Assembly (NCBI RefSeq): GCF_001192835.1
Contig: NZ_DF968182.1
Coordinates: 2,172,345 to 2,236,344 of the forward strand
Length of the DNA: 64,000 nt
Direction of reading: 5' to 3'
Origin: Lentimicrobium saccharophilum
Lineage (GTDB): Bacteria > Bacteroidota > Bacteroidia > Bacteroidales > Lentimicrobiaceae
Shown here: one piece after another, positions 24,543 through 32,302 of the stretch
Position numbering within the stretch: position 1 is the first letter of the stretch
Layout of the letters: each line of letters starts with the position of its first letter
The notes under the pieces: generated by a model
Told to the model about the DNA's origin: nothing
Database searches by the model: none
Seen by the model: only the letters and a program-made list of their open reading frames with translations
Program-made: the position numbers and the translations under genes

Positions 24543-26042
24543 CTATTCAACGTCAGGAATATCGTTGAAATTGAAAAGTATCCGCCTTCCTTCAATAAAA
24601 TCAAATAGTGTCAGTTTTCGTAATTCATAGAAACTGCGCCAGTAAGAAGAGAGGGATGCAATATAGCCCTGCTGGGCATTGTCTTTCTCTGTCTGGGCCA
24701 GATTCAGGTCAATAATACCGATCTTGCCGATCAGATAACGCTGCTTGGTTACTTCGTATCGCTTCACGGCAACGGTATCGCTTTTGGCGGCAATTTCAAG
24801 CTGTCCCCGCTGCATATTAAACTGCATCACTTTCAGAAAAATCTCCTGGTCGAAATCTATCATTTCCTGCTGAACGGCGGTACGTTCCAGTTCGCGGTCC
24901 GACTCGGCAAGTTTGATTTTCCCCCGGGTCAATCCCCAGTCGAGAATGGGCACCTGAATTCCAAGCACCAGCCTTTGCTGGTCCTGAGGATTTTTGTAGA
25001 CCGTACTTAAGTCAGAGGAGCTTTGGGTCAGTCCGTATACTGCATACAGGTTGGCATTGAATCGGTTTTCAGCCTTTGCTTTATTCACCCCGCTTTCGGC
25101 AACAATCATCCTGCGTTCGAAGGCCAGGGCATCCGAGCGGTTTTCGCGTCCTTCATTCACGGCCAGTTGTGCATCGATCACGGGAGCTGCAGGAGCCGAT
25201 GGAGCAATCAGTTGCAAGGATACATCTTCGGGAATACGAAGAAATGATTTCAGACTGAACATTTTCATTTCCACATCCAGGCTGGCACTTTCAACGGCTG
25301 CACGGGCATTGAGGAGGCTCAGTTCAATCTGCAGCAGTTCATTTTCGGCAATGGTACCGATATTAAATCTTCCCCTGGCAATCTGATAAAGGGTATCGTT
25401 ATTGGCCAGGTTGATCTGCTGAATTTTCTGGCGGATCTGCGCATCCAGCAGGCTAAAAAACAGATTGACGGCCGAAATGCTGACCTGCTCTACATCCTCG
25501 ATGTATCTGCGTTCAGCTTCGTTGTAGCGCATGGGCTCCACCCTGCGTGCCCACCGGAAAGGGTTATAGTTGAACAAAGGCTGCCTTATCCCGATGTTCA
25601 GGGGAGAAGAGAGGTAGGAAGTAACGGTGCTGTCGCTGAAAAGGTCGATGCGCTGGAGATCAGAGTTAAGAAATATCTGTCCGCCGGTCAACCCGATATT
25701 TTTTGACAGTGACAAGGCTGCAGTATAATTGGCCAGGTTGCGTTCGTAGAAGAAATCCCCCTCGGGCGTTGTGATCTTCTCGATGCTCCGGCTCAGGCTG
25801 GGCAGGGTTCCGTCAAGGGTAAGCATGGGCATCAGACCCGCCTTATAATTCCGGTACTGCCAGTAACTGCTCCTGAACCGGTGCTGTGCAGCCAGGGCGT
25901 CGGGCGACTGTCTTTTGGCTATTTCGATTACCTCGGGCAATGTAAGTACCTTAACCTGGGTCTGGGCGCCTGCAAACCCACAAGCTGAGATAATCAGAAC
26001 AAAAAGTAAAGAAATCCTTAAACTACGCATTTTAAATATCAT
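24543..26042 (-). CDS. TolC family outer-membrane efflux protein
   Basis: 499 residues with a signal peptide ending in FAGAQ, then long alpha-helical hairpins and two short beta segments, the TolC/outer-membrane-factor pattern in duplicate. Landmarks: VLTLPEVIEIAKRQSPD at the N-terminus, RQPLFNYNPFRWARR, LAQTEKDNAQQGYIASLSSYW in the C-terminal repeat. It would form the trimeric outer-membrane duct for the permease and HlyD protein encoded just upstream. The start is ATG 26042 or ATG 26030, both with little ribosome-site sequence. Confidence 0.9.
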   Translation of the reverse strand: MIFKMRSLRISLLFVLIISACGFAGAQTQVKVLTLPEVIEIAKRQSPDALAAQHRFRSSYWQYRNYKAGLMPMLTLDGTLPSLSRSIEKITTPEGDFFYERNLANYTAALSLSKNIGLTGGQIFLNSDLQRIDLFSDSTVTSYLSSPLNIGIRQPLFNYNPFRWARRVEPMRYNEAERRYIEDVEQVSISAVNLFFSLLDAQIRQKIQQINLANNDTLYQIARGRFNIGTIAENELLQIELSLLNARAAVESASLDVEMKMFSLKSFLRIPEDVSLQLIAPSAPAAPVIDAQLAVNEGRENRSDALAFERRMIVAESGVNKAKAENRFNANLYAVYGLTQSSSDLSTVYKNPQDQQRLVLGIQVPILDWGLTRGKIKLAESDRELERTAVQQEMIDFDQEIFLKVMQFNMQRGQLEIAAKSDTVAVKRYEVTKQRYLIGKIGIIDLNLAQTEKDNAQQGYIASLSSYWRSFYELRKLTLFDFIEGRRILFNFNDIPDVE

Positions 26043-26091
26043 TAAGACCTAAGATTGCTGAATTTGCTGACAAGTATATGTATCCATTGTT

Positions 26092-27471
26092 TTACTCATA
26101 CCGGAGAGAAGTCACTGGATCCTGCATTGCGGCTTTCTTGGCAGGCATATACCCGAAGGCGATTCCCACTGTGGCTGAAACACCGAATGAAATTACAATT
26201 GAGGCCAATGAAACGATGGTAAGAATGCCCGCAACTTCCATGATGATTTTCGCCAGGGCCATGCCCAGGAAAATTCCGACAATTCCTCCCGAAAGGCTGA
26301 TCAGGGTTGCTTCTGCCAGAAACTGAAAAATAACATCCTTCCGGGTGGCGCCGGTGGCCATACGGATACCGATTTCCTTGGTGCGCTCCATCACTGAGGC
26401 CAGCATGATATTCATAATTCCTATACCGCCGACAATGAGTGAAATGCTGGCAATGGCCCCCAGCACAATGTTGAAAATATCTTTTGTGCGTTGTTCCTGC
26501 TTCAGCAGGAGTTCCGGCACCTTGATCTCGAAATCATCCACCCCGGCATGCCGGCGTTTGAGCATCCGCTGAATGATCTCCGATGTCTGGCTGATCAGGT
26601 CGGTCTCTTTTACCTGCACCACAATCTTGTCGATCTGGTTGGCTACGCCTTCATCGCTGCCCCCTGAAGAGGAGAAAGACATGAATCCCCCGTCAATAAC
26701 CACACTTCCGCTGCTACCTCCCCTGATCATAGCCGTTGTGACCACAGAACGGTCGCGGTATCGTAAAAGCATCGTTTGAATAGGCGCATAAACCTGGTTA
26801 TTGTAATCACTGATACCCAGATTTTCCGAAATCTCCGCATTCACGGCACGGCTCTGCAATACGCCGGTAACCTTGAGCCAGACGTTGCCACATTTGACAT
26901 ACCTTCCGACCGGATCGGAATGGGGAAACAGCTTTGCTTTGATGGTAGCCCCGAGAATGCAGACCGCCTTTCCTTCGCGCAACTGCTCCTCGTTAAACAT
27001 CTCACCACGTTCGAGGGGGAGGCTGAAAACATCAAAAAAGTCCGGGGTGACACCGCTTACTTTTCCATAGGTACTCACCCCTTCTGAAATAATCACAGAT
27101 TCATACACCACTTCCGGGCTGACTTTCTCAACAGAAGGAATGATGGCCGCAATACTGGCGGCATCGGCAAGCGTTAATCCCGGAGAGAATTTTTCAGTAG
27201 CCTGCTTTCCCTGTCCGTTTTCCTTGGCAGCTTCTTCCATTTTTGACTCCACCTTTGGCATGATGATGATGTTGTTCACCCCCACCAGCTTCATCTGTTC
27301 AAGAATCTCCTGTTTTGCCCCGTTGCCAATGGCAAGCATGGCAATTACCGCAGCTACACCAAAGATTATTCCCAACGCCGTGAGCATGGAACGGAATCTG
27401 TTGGCAAAAACGGCTTCCAGTGCAATGGTGAGTATGTAGAGTTTCCGGCCGGTGAAAAATATTTTTTTCAT
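26092..27471 (-). CDS. ABC transporter permease, MacB/FtsX type
   Basis: 459 residues. One membrane helix at about 32-50 (FRSMLTALGIIFGVAAVIAMLA), a large periplasmic core (about 55-330) and three C-terminal helices with the FtsX signature (SISLIVGGIGIMNIMLASVMERTKEIGIRMA and so on). There is a Ser/Gly-rich stretch at about 230-255 (GGSSG, SFSSSGGSDEG) that looks like an insertion in the periplasmic core. Such permeases transmit cytosolic ATP hydrolysis to the periplasm for extrusion of peptides, lipoproteins or antibiotics. No Walker motifs occur, so a separate ATPase is needed; none is encoded in this operon. Confidence 0.9.
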   Translation of the reverse strand: MKKIFFTGRKLYILTIALEAVFANRFRSMLTALGIIFGVAAVIAMLAIGNGAKQEILEQMKLVGVNNIIIMPKVESKMEEAAKENGQGKQATEKFSPGLTLADAASIAAIIPSVEKVSPEVVYESVIISEGVSTYGKVSGVTPDFFDVFSLPLERGEMFNEEQLREGKAVCILGATIKAKLFPHSDPVGRYVKCGNVWLKVTGVLQSRAVNAEISENLGISDYNNQVYAPIQTMLLRYRDRSVVTTAMIRGGSSGSVVIDGGFMSFSSSGGSDEGVANQIDKIVVQVKETDLISQTSEIIQRMLKRRHAGVDDFEIKVPELLLKQEQRTKDIFNIVLGAIASISLIVGGIGIMNIMLASVMERTKEIGIRMATGATRKDVIFQFLAEATLISLSGGIVGIFLGMALAKIIMEVAGILTIVSLASIVISFGVSATVGIAFGYMPAKKAAMQDPVTSLRYE

Positions 27472-27498
27472 GAATCAATACCTGTTAACACTGAACGC

Positions 27499-28749
27499 TT
27501 ACAAACCAACCAGTTTCCATTCAATCGCATTCTCAGGCGGAGACAGATAAACCTCCTCCCCTTCCTTCAGCCCTTCGGTAATAATGATCTGGTTTTCATT
27601 GGTGACACCGGTTTTCACCTGCTGGCGGACCTGTCCTGAAGTTTTATAAACAAAGGAGATACTATCGCTGGTATGTACACATTCTATCGGAAGATAAAGC
27701 ACATCCGGGATAACAGAGGTGATGATGGTATTTTTTGTTGTCATGGCAGGACGAAGAATGGAATCGAATTCATTGACCCTGATCCTGACTTCAAAAACCT
27801 TTGCATTAGAGTTCCGCATCTGCTCACCGATATTGGCCACCTCGGTTACTTCACCGGTATACTTTCTGTCGGGAAAGGCATCCACGCCAATCTGCACTTT
27901 CTGTCCGGTTTTAACCTTACTGATGTCTATTTCATTTACATAGGTTTTCGAAATCATTTCATTCAGGTTCGGAAGGGTTGCCACCACATTGTCCCAGGAA
28001 CTCATGGTTGATCCGATCCCCATCTTTGATCCGTCCCAGTTACGTTTATAGATCAGCATTCCCGGTTTTGGCGCGGTAACGGTAAATCCGCTCAGCACTT
28101 CACGGATCTGCTCCAACCTGCGTTGCGCCTGGGTATAGGAAGCGGCTACCTCCTGCATGTTGGCGTTATTCTTATCCGAGCGGAGCTTGTAATTCTTTTC
28201 GGCCTGCTGGTAAGCGCGTTGTGCCTTTTCCAGTTCAATCCGGGCCTGACGCTGGGTGGCAGGCGGCTCATAAATGGATTGCTCGACAGTAATCTGCCTT
28301 TCTTCCAGCGCATACTTAAGGTTGATGAGCTCCTCACGGGCGGCCCTCATATCAATGGAGGTATCCAGCTTTGTTTTCACAAACTGCGATTCCAGCTTCT
28401 CCAGTTCACTCTCCAGGTCTTTCATGCGGTTGGTGATCTCCGTACGGTCGAGGGTTGCCACATATTGTCCGGAATCAACCAGGGTTCCTTCAGGGATGAT
28501 ATCACTGATCTGAACCTGCCATATCCGCACTTCGCGCAAACCCGAAGGGCCCAGGATATTCTCGGAATTCTTCGCCTCAAGCTCCCCGCTGGTAGTCACA
28601 TTGATGCTGAAGTCACCATAAAGTACTTTTGTTGAAACCGCGGGACCGGATTTCCCGGAATTTGAAAAATAATACCAACTGGCAAGCAGGGCCAGGATAA
28701 CAACCGGAAATATATACCAGAATTTCCGGCCAGGCTTTGGTAATGACAT
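27499..28749 (-). CDS. HlyD/MacA-type periplasmic adaptor
   Basis: 416 residues from the ATG at 28749 (MSLPKPGRKFWYIF). An ATG at 28818 opens the frame further, but the -7 box (28806-28813) overlaps it and would then be in the coding region. One membrane anchor helix (about 13-30) is followed by barrel-sandwich, a long coiled-coil hairpin (about 95-205) and beta-barrel domains; the late VTEVANIGEQM and GEVYLSPP segments are of the membrane-fusion-protein type. It bridges the inner-membrane permease and the TolC-like duct. First gene of the efflux operon. Confidence 0.88.
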   Translation of the reverse strand: MSLPKPGRKFWYIFPVVILALLASWYYFSNSGKSGPAVSTKVLYGDFSINVTTSGELEAKNSENILGPSGLREVRIWQVQISDIIPEGTLVDSGQYVATLDRTEITNRMKDLESELEKLESQFVKTKLDTSIDMRAAREELINLKYALEERQITVEQSIYEPPATQRQARIELEKAQRAYQQAEKNYKLRSDKNNANMQEVAASYTQAQRRLEQIREVLSGFTVTAPKPGMLIYKRNWDGSKMGIGSTMSSWDNVVATLPNLNEMISKTYVNEIDISKVKTGQKVQIGVDAFPDRKYTGEVTEVANIGEQMRNSNAKVFEVRIRVNEFDSILRPAMTTKNTIITSVIPDVLYLPIECVHTSDSISFVYKTSGQVRQQVKTGVTNENQIIITEGLKEGEEVYLSPPENAIEWKLVGL

Positions 28750-28805
28750 AAGAGAACGATTAATACTTACAATAATATTAAAAATATCCTTATTTAAGGT
28801 AACGG

Positions 28806-28813
28806 CAAATTTA
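28806..28813 (-). promoter_or_regulatory. -7 box of the efflux operon
   Basis: Minus-strand TAAATTTG fits TAnnTTTG; it ends 56 bases before the ATG at 28749. It decides the start by lying on the alternative upstream ATG at 28818. Confidence 0.5.
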
Positions 28814-28849
28814 GCCATTTATTGAGCTTGCATAAAAGAATGCTGAAAT

Positions 28850-28863
28850 AAACATGCATGTTT
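28850..28863. promoter_or_regulatory. 14-bp palindrome AAACATGCATGTTT (candidate operator)
   Basis: A perfect dyad 37-50 bases ahead of the efflux -7 box, at the place where an activator or repressor would bind. No stem-T tract, so it is not a terminator. Confidence 0.35.
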
Positions 28864-29010
28864 GATGAGGGCCTGCATGAACTGAAACTCACGCTGAAAA
28901 TCCGGAATCAGTTTTGGTGATGCGCTTATTCGCTCACTGCTTTACAAACGGTGAAATACACGCTGTAATGGGATAAACCGACATTAACGCTCCGGGAAAT
29001 GTCCCTGATC

Positions 29011-29022
29011 TTTATGCATAAA
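29011..29022. promoter_or_regulatory. 12-bp palindrome TTTATGCATAAA (second ATGCAT dyad)
   Basis: A perfect dyad 147 bases further from the efflux promoter than the first one, close behind the stop codon of the MoxR gene. It shares the central ATGCAT. Confidence 0.3.
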
Positions 29023-29058
29023 CCGAACAACTATACTCAGGTTTTGATCAGCGCCCGG

Positions 29059-30027
29059 TTATTTCAGCAATTCCTCCACAATCTGTTTCACCCCGATACC
29101 TTCCGCCTCGGCTTTGTAATTCCGCACAATACGATGCCGGAGAATACTGGTGGCTACCGCCTGAACATCTTCTATATCCGGCGAATACTTGCCACGGATG
29201 GCGGCATGGCATTTGGCCCCGAGAATCAGGTACTGCGATGCGCGGGGACCTGCTCCCCAGGTAAGATAGAGGTTGGTCCACGGGTGGGCCATCTCCGTGC
29301 CCGGCCGGGTGCGTGATGCCAGCCGTACGGCATACTCATAAACGTTGTCGGCAACGGGAATGCGGCGGATCAGGTTCTGGAAATACATGATCTCTTCGCC
29401 GGTCAGCACCACGGATGGCGCTGATGTCTTTTCAGTTGTGGTATTCTTAACGACATCTATTTCCTGTCCGAAAGTAGGATAATCCAACCAGATATTGAAC
29501 ATAAAACGGTCGAGCTGAGCCTCGGGCAGTGGGTATGTTCCTTCCTGTTCAATCGGGTTCTGGGTAGCCAGCACAAAAAAAGGTTCGGCCAGCCGGTGAC
29601 TTTCTCCGGCAACGGTTACCGCTTTCTCCTGCATGGCCTCAAGCAGCGCCGATTGTGTTTTGGGCGGGGTTCTGTTGATTTCGTCAGCCAGGATGATATT
29701 GGCAAAAACAGGCCCCTTCAGGAATTTAAACCTGCGGTTTTCGTCCAGGATTTCGGTTCCAAGAATATCCGACGGCATCAGGTCAGGGGTAAACTGTATA
29801 CGGCTGTAGGTAAGCCCCAGGGAGCGCGCGATGGTATTCACCAGCAGGGTCTTCGCAAGTCCCGGCACCCCGACCAGCAGGGCATGGCCTTTACTGAAAA
29901 TACAGATCAGCACATCTTTTACCACATCATTCTGACCTACAATCACTTTGCCTATTTCGGCAGTCAGCATCCTGTACTTCTCAACAAAGGCGTCTACCGC
30001 CTCTACATCGCTTTTATAAGGAGTCAT
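29059..30027 (-). CDS. MoxR family AAA+ ATPase
   Basis: 322 residues. Walker A is GVPGLAKT (53-60), Walker B is ILADEINR, and the TQNP sensor-1 and the LPEAQLDRF arginine-finger segment follow, all diagnostic of MoxR. MoxR proteins work as chaperone-like remodellers and are usually encoded just ahead of a DUF58/BatA-type VWA protein with its metal site. Here the MoxR gene is the last of the peptidylprolyl isomerase run, with 309 bases of non-coding DNA after it, so no partner is next to it. It follows the SurA-like gene by 28 bases. The start is the ATG at 30027. Confidence 0.92.
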   Translation of the reverse strand: MTPYKSDVEAVDAFVEKYRMLTAEIGKVIVGQNDVVKDVLICIFSKGHALLVGVPGLAKTLLVNTIARSLGLTYSRIQFTPDLMPSDILGTEILDENRRFKFLKGPVFANIILADEINRTPPKTQSALLEAMQEKAVTVAGESHRLAEPFFVLATQNPIEQEGTYPLPEAQLDRFMFNIWLDYPTFGQEIDVVKNTTTEKTSAPSVVLTGEEIMYFQNLIRRIPVADNVYEYAVRLASRTRPGTEMAHPWTNLYLTWGAGPRASQYLILGAKCHAAIRGKYSPDIEDVQAVATSILRHRIVRNYKAEAEGIGVKQIVEELLK

Positions 30028-30055
30028 AATTACGCTTCTTTATAAACAGATTCAT

Positions 30056-31408
30056 TTACTGAATGCTCCAGTTGTGTTCAAAATTGCAATCCTGGTAGCT
30101 TTCATTGATCCTGAAATAGGTTTTCCCGATCTTATCACCGATCCATTTATTGATTACATCATCCTGTTTTTTATTGAGCGCCCACTGCTGAATGGTGCTG
30201 TAGTCGTCTTTCAGGTTGGCACGATGCGGTTCCGTTCTGGTTTTCAGGTAATAGAGGTTCAGCGTTTGTTTGGCCTCTTCATTGGTCATGATCATCGGGC
30301 GCGACACATCCCCAACGTTCATTTTATCAATGGCAAAGAAGATTTTCGGATCCAGGTGCTTTGCCGAAAACCGCGTATTTCCGGTCATTTCATTAACCAT
30401 CAGGCCACCGGAGATTTTTCCCGGGTCATCTGAAAATTTCAACGCTGCTTCTTCAAATGTCATTTTCTTTTCGCGGATCAGCCCGGCCACGCTGTCGAGC
30501 AGGCGGGAAGCCCTTGCCAGGTCATCATCGGAAATTTTGGGCATCAACAGGATATGGCGGGTATTGATCATCTCGCCCCTGCGCTCAATCAGCTGAATTA
30601 CATGATATCCGGCTTTAGATTTGATGATATCGGAAATTTCGCCTTTTTTCAAACCAAATGCTGCGGCCTCATACTCGGGATACAACTGCCCACGGCTCAC
30701 AAAACCAACCTCACCGCCTTTTTTTGCCGAGCCGGGATCTTCGGAATACAGCGCCGCCAGCGCCGCAAAGTTCTCTCCTTTGATCAGCCGATCACGCAGT
30801 GCCCGCAACCGTTCGCGCGTTGCATCCATCTCTTCCTTGCTGATCGATGGTTCCTTTACAATCCTTCCTACCTCGTATTCCATCTCGATCAACGGAATGC
30901 TGTCATTCGGGATTCTGTTGAAAAAGCTGCGTACTTCGGAAGGCGTTACCTTAATGTCCTTGACCAGATTTTGCTGCACCTGATCAACCATCAGTTGCTC
31001 TTTCACCAGACTGCGGAACTCTTCCCTGATCTGGATCAGGGGTTTTTTATAAAATTGTTCCAGCTTTTCCTGTGAACCAAACTGCTGTATATAATACCGG
31101 AACCTTGCATCCATGGTCTGCTCGATTTCATCATCGGAAACTTCAATACTGTCGAGCTCCGCCTGGTTCAGCAACAATTTCTGAAACAATAAATCCTCCA
31201 GTATGCGGCAACGTGTGGCACGGGCGTCGCTGATAATGCCCTGCATGCGAAACTGGATGTACTGTGTTTCAATGTCAGATTGCAGGATATAATTGGCACC
31301 GACTACAGCGACCACCTCATCAATCACCTGCTCCTGCGCATAACCTTTATCCGCGGCAACCAATATCATCATCAGTATCAGCAGTGCAACAATTCTTTCT
31401 ATCTTCAT
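30056..31408 (-). CDS. SurA-like periplasmic chaperone / peptidylprolyl isomerase
   Basis: 450 residues with a signal peptide ending in GYAQ. Domain order: SurA N-terminal helical domain (about 28-165, starting VIDEVVAVVGANYILQSDI), parvulin domain 1 (about 175-280, with EDPGSAKKGGEVGFVSRGQLYPE and IIKSKAGYHVIQL) and parvulin domain 2 (about 283-388, with TRHILL and KFSDDPGKISGGLM). It holds unfolded outer-membrane proteins in the periplasm for delivery to the BAM complex. Middle of an operon-like run between a lipoprotein gene and MoxR. Its ATG at 31408 lies 26 bases after the previous gene. Confidence 0.93.
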   Translation of the reverse strand: MKIERIVALLILMMILVAADKGYAQEQVIDEVVAVVGANYILQSDIETQYIQFRMQGIISDARATRCRILEDLLFQKLLLNQAELDSIEVSDDEIEQTMDARFRYYIQQFGSQEKLEQFYKKPLIQIREEFRSLVKEQLMVDQVQQNLVKDIKVTPSEVRSFFNRIPNDSIPLIEMEYEVGRIVKEPSISKEEMDATRERLRALRDRLIKGENFAALAALYSEDPGSAKKGGEVGFVSRGQLYPEYEAAAFGLKKGEISDIIKSKAGYHVIQLIERRGEMINTRHILLMPKISDDDLARASRLLDSVAGLIREKKMTFEEAALKFSDDPGKISGGLMVNEMTGNTRFSAKHLDPKIFFAIDKMNVGDVSRPMIMTNEEAKQTLNLYYLKTRTEPHRANLKDDYSTIQQWALNKKQDDVINKWIGDKIGKTYFRINESYQDCNFEHNWSIQ

Positions 31409-31434
31409 TTAGTAAGAAATTAAATCCGGGTTAA

Positions 31435-32292
31435 TTAAAATATTTCAAACTCTTTGTTTTTCAATGCCTCCTGAAACACCTCCTCCTGCATCCGGTTGAT
31501 CAGCTTCTGCTTCCGCATGTTCAGGATCATGTTCCGGATACGATCAACTTCAAGGCTGAGGGGAGAAGTACTTTCCGTGATCTTATAATCATTGAACCGT
31601 ATAAGGTATACAAACAGGGAATCCCCGGTTTCGTGAAATGTCCGGTTCTTCAGGAAGTTTTCCTGATCATATATTTCAAGAGGCAATTCGCGCATCAGGT
31701 CATTGAAAACGATCCAGTTCTCGTCATCGGGCCTGCACGAAATCGTTGATTTATCGCACAGCTCAATTAATTTCTCCATATCACCCGATTTGGATGACAT
31801 CAGATATTGTTTCGCTTTTTTTGCCTGTGGGGAGTTTTCATAGCCCCGCGGAATTTTAACGTAGCTGACCCGGACTATATTTTCGCGCAACTGAAAATTG
31901 CTTTCATTTTCTGTATAAAACGCACTGATCTCTTCCTCACTGACGACTGTATCCAGTTTCTGCCTGATCAACTCACTCTCATACTCATAGATAATAAGCG
32001 AATTGCGATAATTTTCAAGTTGTTTCTCAAAATCCATTTTATCCTTGGGCAGGTTCCCCTGCGCATGGTGCAACAATACCTGCTGCCTGACCCAGTTATC
32101 GATATACTGCCGGGTAATTTCCAGACTGTCGGCTGCAGAAACCCCATCCGGGACCACCCCGGCGAGCTCTGAACGGTATAGATACTTATCATACGCAAGG
32201 GCAATCACTTCTTCTTCAGGCTGATTGCCTATAAAACGGCAGGCTGAAAGAAAAACAGCAGGAATTAAGAGAAACCGGGTAAGTCGCAACAT
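31435..32292 (-). CDS. SurA-N-like lipoprotein without a PPIase domain
   Basis: 285 residues from the ATG at 32292 (a TTG two codons upstream is possible). The signal peptide ends in a lipobox-like FLSAC (Cys near 18). The rest is mostly alpha-helical: an acidic N-terminal domain with VIALAYDKYLYRSEL, as in SurA-type N-domains, and long charged helices to the C-terminus (MQEEVFQEALKNKEFEIF). No parvulin HI-L, GGxxG or GYH motifs are found. It is probably a lipid-anchored periplasmic chaperone that works with the two PPIases on each side. It has 10 bases to the upstream PPIase gene. Confidence 0.75.
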   Translation of the reverse strand: MLRLTRFLLIPAVFLSACRFIGNQPEEEVIALAYDKYLYRSELAGVVPDGVSAADSLEITRQYIDNWVRQQVLLHHAQGNLPKDKMDFEKQLENYRNSLIIYEYESELIRQKLDTVVSEEEISAFYTENESNFQLRENIVRVSYVKIPRGYENSPQAKKAKQYLMSSKSGDMEKLIELCDKSTISCRPDDENWIVFNDLMRELPLEIYDQENFLKNRTFHETGDSLFVYLIRFNDYKITESTSPLSLEVDRIRNMILNMRKQKLINRMQEEVFQEALKNKEFEIF

Positions 32293-32302
32293 TGGCAATC
32301 CT

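Larger units (their letters stand above)
28750..29058. other. Intergenic region upstream of the efflux operon
   Basis: No ORF with support and no ABC ATPase gene is present here. It holds the -7 box of the HlyD gene, the 14-bp palindrome at 28850-28863 and the 12-bp palindrome at 29011-29022, both centred on ATGCAT. Confidence 0.7.
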
